A DNA stretch of 64,000 bases, taken from NCBI GenBank assembly GCA_949825045.1, contig OX463818.1:24258906-24322905 (forward strand), read 5' to 3'. Of this stretch, positions 56,790-64,000 are shown piece by piece. Position 1 is the stretch's first letter, and every line of letters starts with the position of its first letter. Origin of the DNA: Argyresthia goedartella (taxonomy: Eukaryota; Arthropoda; Insecta; Lepidoptera; Argyresthiidae). A program made the position numbers and the translations under genes. The notes below the pieces were generated by a model. The model worked only from the letters and a program-made list of their open reading frames with translations. It made no database searches and was not told where the DNA came from.

Positions 56790-57835
56790 TTAGCCTCGGC
56801 GCACACTGACCACAAAACGTCGCCACAATCCCCCCGATACTTTTTCCTGTATTCTTCATATATTTTATATGGACACGCCGCAAAAGCCGGTGGCCGCCAC
56901 AATGTTCAAGTGGTCGTTGCTCGCTTGTGGTCGCTACCGGCCACTAAACGCCGCCACAAAACGCTGACAAACGCTGCTCATAATTCATAATTTCAAAATT
57001 TCCTTATTGCACACAATAATTAAAATAACAAAACATACATTAAAGTAGTGTACAAAGGCAAGCTTATCTCAATCAAGAGATCCCTTCCAGCAAACCATGT
57101 CAGGATGAGAAAGATCAATCACTGAGCACGGGTAGACCTATGTGTACAACAAACCCTAATTACAACTCAATAAACTACATACATAATATATACATCCTAA
57201 ATATAAATAAATATTAAATATACATATTCTAATAAATACATACATATTACCTATATCTAAAGAGATAGGAAATGCTTCTTCACGTGACTTTTAAATATAT
57301 TGAGAGTAGAACTATCCCTGATGGTGCAGGGGAGTGCATTCCACAATCGAATGGCCCGGAGTCTGAACCCGTGCTCGTAGGCTCGTAGGATGCGGTGTGA
57401 TGTTTTGGGGTCGTGAGCATGGAAACTGCGTGGGTCCTCCGAGGCCTGCTGGAAGAAATAAATTGAAAACGGTCTCGTAGGAAGGTTGGATAGCGTGGAT
57501 TCCGTAAAATGTTGTAGAAGAAGTTGAGGATGTGAGAATCCCAACCCTCGTGCGATCAACAAACGTGACGCAAGCACGTGGTCCTTTTATAAAGGACACA
57601 GATTTTGTTAGCAATGGGATACTTTCAGAGCAAGGATTTTTCAAAATCAGATGTCGCTGTAGACGAGGCTTTTTGCTTGGGCCTTGATGAATGTTGTAAA
57701 TACGGGTAGAGGACACTTAAAACAAACAAAAAGTGTTTTACTGTGGTAGCGCGCTTCAGCCACTTGTGGTCTGTGGTGGCCACAAGTGGCGGCGTTTTGT
57801 GGTGACATTTTGTAGACCGTGTGCGCCGAGGCTAA
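56790..57835. mobile_element. Fold-back element split by a LINE
   Basis: The left end TTAGCCTCGGCGCACAC and the right end (reverse complement identical for these 17 bases) lie at 56790 and 57835. Arms continue with CACAAAACG(T/C)CGCCAC phrases (left 56810-56960, right 57735-57800). The middle 57005-57730 is an inserted LINE end. Confidence 0.8.
57005..57730 (-). pseudogene. LINE C-terminal end and 3' UTR nested in fold-back element
   Basis: The minus-strand frame 57257-57577 ends FRLRAIRLWNALPCTIRDSS then LNIFKSHVKKHFLSL and a stop. This WN-LP ... F-K pattern is the usual C-terminus of CR1/Jockey-group RT ORFs after the thumb. The 3' UTR carries the 3'-UTR motif (57048-57098) with the AAGGGATCTC/GAGATAAGC stem, and the piece ends near TTATTGTGTGCAATAAGG. 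Everything upstream, RT included, is missing, so this is a dead 5' truncation. It identifies the four scattered 3'-UTR motifs as LINE tails. Confidence 0.82.
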
Positions 57836-59603
57836 AATTGAAATTGAAAATGTTTTGACATACGTAGGAATACTGAACATAACTAGTTTTCTTCATGAAA
57901 CTGAATATAAAGTGGAAATTCATTAATACGTGATGATACGTAAATACAATATGATTTCGTTATCTGATTATGAGAATTTATTACATTTGATTTGAACCTA
58001 TTCACCCGAGTCATAGATAATAATCTCATTGTTGAGTGAGATAATTTTTACGATTACATACTTACTTGGTACGTGTATTGGTTGAATCGATAAGATTATA
58101 CGATAGTGATTTTACTGTTTTAGACAGCACATTATACCGAAAGGTGATTTAATTAGCTGTCACTCGGTTCAAAAATTCTAAGAAATAGTTACTTGAACTT
58201 CAATTTTTGGACCATTTTTCTTCTGTTTTTGTCAGGCTAGTTCACCGAAAGATCTAATTATTTTTCAGACTAGACTATGATTCATAATAATGGAACCATG
58301 CGCTATACGACTACGGCAAAGGTCGACGCGTTTACCGACTTTTGACGTCTACCTTAAATTGCCCGACAATTTTGGACATTTTCTGTTGCGGTAACACTCC
58401 AATGGCCTCGTTTGAAGGATGGTGGTTATTGTGGTTTAGCCTAACTACAGCTGCGACCTATCAGTGACTTTAAAATAAACTTTTTTTACTCTAAGTGCCT
58501 AATCATTTACCCCCATTTGTTAGAATACAGTTTTGAAACTCCGTATCGTACGATCACTTTAACTTTACCTATCGACACTACTCGGTTTCAGTCGCTGAAA
58601 GTGTTGAAGATGTCCTGGAAACTAGAAATTTGGCACAGAGGTGGATCATGAAGAGTATATTAAGGGAAAATCTGACAACAGTTATCTGATTTACGAAAAG
58701 AAAAAGAAAGCCGAGTCGGGCGGTAAAGATAAAATACCTAATCGTACTGTACCTACCTACGTTGTACCTTTTATCGACAAACTGTTTCAACTTGACCAAT
58801 CGGCAACAATGAGATTTTTGTTTGAGCTATTTTCGGTATCGGTAACGTATCGTGTACCAGGCGACCAGTAGCCAGCGGGAGGTTGGCAGGAGTCGCGCGG
58901 GTCAAGGCAGTTCGCGGCATGTCGCGCGGGGTCGTCGACCTCGCAGCCGCCCGCTTGGGGTAGGTCCCGTTACTCCTCCCAACCCATAGCCCCCTGGTAC
59001 TTCGATGCGAGCGAGCTTGAGCGCTCTATTGTTAAAAAATTGAAAAATCATATTGCCGAGCCATTGTTTGACTTGGCGAAATCGTTTTTGCACTCTGCAA
59101 ATGTCTGTTTGTTCGGATTGATTTCTGATGCGACTTTGTATATGAAATGCTACAACTATGCGTTTTCATTGGTCGTGCGTATCTCTACAATCTGTACGTG
59201 CGTGGGAACTGGGAACGGAACTGAGTAACTTCGGCGAATAGATCTTGAGACATCGGCGGTGGCGATAGCGACTCTGAACAAACGATACTCGGGAACTTGC
59301 TAGCAGTAGTTAATTTTATACATGTATCCAAAACATGTATTTGCTATGTATATACTATGTATTTGCATAGCGAACAGCCGTGGAATAACAATTAGGTAAT
59401 CGTCTAATCCGAGACCACGTCTCCTGACATATTTATGGTGTGACTACAATCTGATGGTAACCGCGACACGGAAGTTATGTGTTTAGTTTAGTTGGCATGT
59501 TGTCGCTTGCATATGTTTTGCAAATAGGTATTCAGTGCAAGTAGGTAGGCTGTACTTTTCCTATGGATAATTAGTAAATAGTGTTGAATTTATAATAGTT
59601 TGC
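57836..59603. other. Non-coding stretch with a CG-richer patch
   Basis: 58860-59000 has CG-rich sequence (GTCGCGCGGGTCAAGG, CCTCGCAGCCGCCCGC). No exon could be defended. Confidence 0.3.
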
Positions 59604-59735
59604 GCCTCCTAACCTCTTGAATACCACCGGCAGAATAGCTAACGCCACTTTTCCGTTTTAGGTTTTAAATTTATTACCATGGCATAAGGGTCAAATCGGG
59701 ACCCGTCCCAACTACCTTCGGATTTTTAGAAGTTA
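59604..59735. repeat. Repeat scrap shared with 41283-41410
   Basis: AGCTAACGCCACTTTTCCGT, TAGGTTTTAAATTTATTA, CATGGCATA(A)GGGTCAAAATC-like sequence in the same order at both sites. Confidence 0.65.
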
Positions 59736-61599
59736 AAGAAAGATTATATCTGCAAAATCTATAAAATTTGACCTTATTTATAGTTATACAGACCAACCAC
59801 TAATATTTATAATATCAATTAGTCTAGAATTAACATTGGCGTAGAGGTACGACACCGATTCCCTGGCGGATCGAGGTCACACAATAACCTGAATTCAGTG
59901 GCAACAAAACTCTGAACGAATCGTGCCGAGCTGCAAAGCTTCTGAAGCACTGAACAGCAGAAATTCCTCTACGATATTCCACTCTGGCCAAATAAGTAAC
60001 TTTAATACCGCTGTTACGTAACTTGCCACTAGTCTCACTGTATAGTTGCGAGGAGAAACTGTGACTCTACCACATTTAGTAATGCACTACCACGATATTT
60101 GAAGCGAACGAAGCCTCGCCGCTAACCACTGACAAAACTATCTTCGAGTCAGTCTTCAGACAAAGCAGACACTATACACAGTATAATTACCATGTTTAGT
60201 GGTTCTTGCGCGAGTTTTACGGTAATGTCCGCGACCGAGATGATCAACGCATGTATGCCTGAATCATCGTTAATATCTAGATGTCCGAGACGAAACGCGC
60301 CTGATAGAGAAATACTGCACGCATAATAATTCACTGTGTATTATAGTGTAATCAAAGTCAGCTTTCGAACTCGTCAAGTCGTCTCTGAATATAAAATGTC
60401 GTTACGAGCCGCCTCAAAGAAAATCAACCGTTGCGATACTTAAAATCGACGGCAAATGCAATGCTCACCGGCCAACGGCTTATCATGATGAACGCGCAAA
60501 TGAAATGGCAATGTATGTTGTGTGTGTAAATGGTACTCCAATAAAGCAGCAATGCTAAGATGGAGTGCAGTGTGCTTGGCGCGACGCCAAAACCGGGTTC
60601 TTACGTGAAGTTTGAATATATTCCCCTGTTGGTAGTCGAGAGATTAGGGTAGCTAGTGTTGTAAGAGGAAGGAAGGGATATTTTTTGGATAGTATTCGGG
60701 CTTGAAATGATCCTTTGGAAATGGTATGGACCGGTTTTCTAATCCAAAACTTCCGTGACCGGATAATTTTGTTTCCGATTTTTTTTTGTTTCGTATCAAT
60801 ACATTCCAAAACAGCGGCACCACTGGCTTATGAAAAGTATCACAATCCCACCTCGTCGCTTGGTCACCCTAGACAATACTCAAAAGCGTCTTTGTTGTAG
60901 ATGCTTTACACTTACACTTCAGCCGAGTTAATCGACTTTGGACTTCATTTGCTTGTCGTGTTGAATGAGTTATTAGAACAATATGGCTCAGTAATTATTG
61001 CCTGTTATGTGGTTGGTACGGAGCATGTGGTTTTACTCTCTTGACCTAGATTGCCTGTTCGTTGTATCTATTTTTTTATAATGATCGTTGCGTCTGAGGA
61101 TTCTATTTTTGTGTGACCTCCATCCGAATTAACAATTACAATCCTAAGGAATGTACTTAAGTTTTTTCAAGACACAAATACTTATCAAAGTCTTTACTAA
61201 ATACAAATTCATCAGATAAACCACAGAGGTTTGTGCGTGAAGCGTACGCATCGGTACACTAAACAAGAAATAGTTGGTACGAACACATAACAAGTTATCT
61301 TATCGCACAACATACAGAGACGAGTAAAGTATCGGGTAGGTAGTAGTCTAGCTATACAGTACTAAGATATATTTTTTAATTTGAATTTTAGAGTATTAGT
61401 GGTGAATGAGGCTTCAATTTCAGTAGGTACATTGAGTAGTTCGCTTACCATAGTAATTGCGAGCTCCGACCGTCACTAGTTCATTATTTGTCACCTTGCG
61501 AGTCTGGATACTGTGTGAACGGGTGACCGTTTTGTGTGTATGGGTGTCAGCATATTGTTCTTTATTTGTATTAAATTTAACTTTAGTGTACATTGGCAA
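59736..61599. other. Non-coding stretch, nothing recognised
   Basis: Chance frames only. Confidence 0.3.
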
Positions 61600-62065
61600 C
61601 AGGTTGAGAGTGGCGTTTGTGTTGCCGGACCGAACGGACGTGTCCCCCCGAGATCTCCCAAACGCATTTAAACAAACAATAGTTTTCATTCCCGGCGCGC
61701 GCCTTTTGTTCTGCCTCCGGAGGCCCGAAAACGAGCCTGGCTTATACCGCGTGTTACTGTAAGGGTTACCTGGGGAATGTGCGTGATCCATCTAGGCACC
61801 CCATCTGTGCAATACCACGCATTTCGGTGATTGTGATGATACTAGTGCGGTCAAGTGTAATGAATGCCCAGAGAACTGCGCGATACTCTTAGGCATCCCA
61901 TCTGTGCAAGCCCTAGAATTTATTCTAGGCCAGGTGCACGTCTGAGCCACGCAGCGACAGGCCGGCAGCGAGCGACGCCTACGCAACACACCCTCAACGC
62001 TACTGCCTCCACCACCACCGCCGCTAAACACACCAACCTGGTGAGATCATTCCGATTAGGACATC
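61600..62065 (+). other. GC-richer segment with two near-repeats, unassigned
   Basis: GGCGCGCGCC at about 61697 and two copies of AGGCA(C/T)CCCATCTGTGCAA (61795, 61892). A short frame between them reads CNECPENC. It may be the leader or first ORF of the OTU-bearing element downstream; that is a guess. Confidence 0.3.
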
Positions 62066-62818
62066 ATTGATAGTGATTACCTACCTCTAACTTTATTTCT
62101 CTCAGCACCACTCGCCGCCTGACAATAATAAACCACCACTTACCGCGGCCGCGGTCGCCCCTATTGACTAAGGCATAATCACATTTATAGGTGCGTCATA
62201 GGCAGGATATAACAATTCCCTACCTACGCAATATCAAAATCAACTAATAAAACATTATTATAGCTACATATACTTATATTGCTTTGCCTGAAAATAAATT
62301 CGAGATAATTCTCCTCAAGATTTATTTTCTCCTCATCTTCGAAAGACCATTCAAAACAGTCATTAACAATAACCATCCACTAAACCCTGAAACTCAGTGA
62401 ATAAGCCAACCCAAAACTTAACAATCCTAGAATTATTTTTATGTAGCTAAACTGCAAATATACTAAACCCGACAATAAACAAAAACTAAACAAGTGCAGG
62501 CCATAAAAATGCCATCTCACCAAACTCCCAGAAACTAGACAAAACAATTGACTGCTATTTAGGAACAATTGAAAAAGCTTCGAAGCACAAAAGGCTCACA
62601 ACGTTCCCTCACACATCTGGCACCCATTCTATGGTGTCAGCCCATCTTGGAAATACCGGGAAACATAAGAATAAAAATAGATCGTAAAAAGCCAAACAGC
62701 GTCTCTCATCATACCGGCCGTACACCTCTTAGAAACAACCCACACACACACATTCATATTAGCTAAAATACCACGAGGCTTTCTCCTGTAGTAATATCTC
62801 ACAATCTAAACTCTACCA
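62066..62818 (+). other. A/C-rich stretch upstream of the OTU segments
   Basis: From about 62100 to the window end the plus strand is rich in A and C and poor in G, unlike earlier parts, which suggests a single element. The 62569-62766 frame has no recognised domain. Confidence 0.3.
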
Positions 62819-63100
62819 ATGCCCAGAGATGGAAACTGCCTGTTCCATGCAATTGCAGACAAAATCAACCATCTGTTTGGAGCGACATTCAACCATACCC
62901 ACATCAGAAGCGACTTAGCTAGATACGTGGAAGCTAACAGCAATTATCCACGCATCAAACATGCGATCGACGCACCAAACGCAGAAGCTTTCACTGAGTA
63001 CATAAAAAATCTCCACATACAGGGCACGTGGGGCGGTGAAGAAATTATCATAGCAGCCGCGGAGTTCTACGTAATAAGTGTAGCGATCCATCATACCTAA
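62819..63100 (+). pseudogene. OTU-type cysteine protease fragment, copy 1
   Basis: A 93-residue frame starts PRDGNCLFHAIADKI, the OTU catalytic Asp-Gly-Asn-Cys block. HTHIRSDLARYVEANS follows, then GTWGGEEIIIAAAEFYV near the end, the usual second OTU block. OTU enzymes cleave ubiquitin or similar chains; OTU domains are also carried by some viruses and transposable elements. The frame stops after AIHHT, before the block that supplies the catalytic histidine, so it is not a complete enzyme. A second diverged copy lies about 715 bases downstream. Flanking A/C-rich sequence and lack of splice context favour a mobile-element origin. A host OTU exon is the alternative. Confidence 0.7.
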
Positions 63101-63532
63101 ATACAAAACTAAGCAGGAACCTACCCAATAACAGTAAAACAAAACATAACCATTTCTAACTTTACCCGGTCCGACAAGCCCACAAAAATAAAACAATAAT
63201 GCAAGCCCGTCTACTACATAACTGCATATTCTGAGAAATAGCGAGAAACAGCAAACAATTGCACATCATAAAAGGATCATTTCACCATCTTCCAGAAAAC
63301 AGGCAATTAACAAAAGACTTCCACTGATGATCAATAACAACAATAAAATCGGAGACTTTTTGTCCTAAGCGGCTCTCTACCGAGAATAAGGGCGCACGAA
63401 GATACGCACAAACTTTGACAATCGCAACCCGTACGATCTGTTAATCGTAGACAAAGGTAGTTCAAATAAATCACGCTATCTCTAAGTTCTTTCTTTCAAC
63501 AACATCCCAAGAAGATAACCTAATGGAAGCCT

Positions 63533-64000
63533 TACCAACGCTGAGATGGTAACTGCCTATTCACCGCAATTGCTGACTAAATTAATCACCTATGTCAATT
63601 AACATGCAACCACACTCACATTCGTAAGGACCTAGTTAAATATGTAGAAGAAAACGGCGATGAACAGAACAAAGCTCGCAATCACCGAGCCTGAAATCCT
63701 TAACAACTCACCACTGAAAATCTACGCAATTACGGTACTTGGGCTGGAGAGGAGATTATAATACCAGCTGCCGAATACTTTCTACTTAACGCAACAATCC
63801 ACCAGCAAAATACACCATCGCTCACATTCACGCCCAAGAATCCATCCCAACCTCAACGTCACAGGACACCACTACGACAGCGTTTACTTGCTTGCATCGC
63901 CAAATTTACCCACGGATCAAGCAACCGATAACCAAACTGATAACACCATACTTTCGCCGATACTTAATGCAACACCCATGACCTCCTCAGGGTCAACCAT
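63533..64000 (+). pseudogene. OTU-type segment, copy 2, frameshifted and cut by window end
   Basis: Across broken frames the DNA reads DGNCL-like (decayed) near 63545, then HTHIRKDLVKYVEENG near 63615, GTWAGEEIIIPAAEYF near 63735 and, in an open frame from 63843 to the edge, NVTGHHYDSVYLL. The last block supplies the OTU catalytic histidine that copy 1 lacks. Stops interrupt the first two thirds. After the histidine the frame stays open (about 50 codons) and continues beyond the window with a Thr/Asn/Pro-rich stretch. Similar order and spacing to copy 1 indicates a duplication or two related elements in tandem. Confidence 0.65.

Noticed and set aside
1..64000. CRISPR array, rRNA or prokaryotic operon
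   Set aside because: No regularly spaced direct repeats, no rRNA-like conserved blocks, no closely packed genes; the repeat content is eukaryotic.

Overview
The window looks like transposon-rich, AT-rich nuclear DNA of an insect, most likely a moth or butterfly (Lepidoptera). The evidence is direct: fragments of at least eight non-LTR retrotransposons, two families of tRNA-derived SINEs, three Tc1-like DNA transposons, hAT remnants with a perfect 8-bp target duplication, and many short fold-back elements (MITEs). The assignment to Lepidoptera rests on my recollection of repeats typical of those genomes (a LINE tail containing GGCCTTTGCCCAGCAG, Jockey-like 3' ends, and repeats starting near CAAGTGCGGGTCGAACTCGC). 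I found no host protein gene, rRNA, functional tRNA, CRISPR or bacterial feature that I can defend. Most short open frames are chance.

Layout. Positions 1-4.4 kb: end of one LINE ORF, an inverted RNase-H-bearing LINE, a SINE, then a long Jockey/CR1-like RT ORF with only two stops. 6.8-9.8 kb: a decayed Tc1-like transposase and a Jockey-like LINE. 10.3-14.8 kb: a fold-back MITE, a hAT element with another repeat inside its transposase, and a fold-back repeat. 18.2-21 kb: two dispersed repeats and a Tc1-like transposase broken by one stop. 23-31.5 kb: dispersed repeats, SINEs, MITEs and two Jockey fragments. 34.4-36.8 kb: the best preserved element, a TA-flanked Tc1-like transposon with an apparently intact two-exon transposase and tRNA-like sequences in both long terminal inverted repeats. 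37-45 kb: MITEs, a poly-G tract, a LINE with a CCHC knuckle and a possible restriction-like endonuclease, a MITE inserted in it, and a SINE nested in another MITE. 46-57.8 kb: third copy of a repeat with a conserved coding end, palindromes, SINE copies, and a LINE nested in a fold-back element. 62.8-64 kb: two adjacent OTU-type cysteine-protease-like segments, the second running off the window.

How the parts relate. There is no operon-like logic. The structure is nested insertion: LINE inside dispersed repeat (30.7-31.5 kb), SINE inside MITE (44.6-44.9 kb), LINE inside fold-back element (56.8-57.8 kb), MITE inside Tc1-like transposon (34.8 kb), and a repeat inside the hAT transposase (12.4-12.9 kb). 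These give a relative insertion order. The elements most likely to be recently active are the 34.4-36.8 kb Tc1-like transposon and, less so, the LINE at 2.6-4.4 kb. All family names come from reading motifs by eye; no database search was possible.
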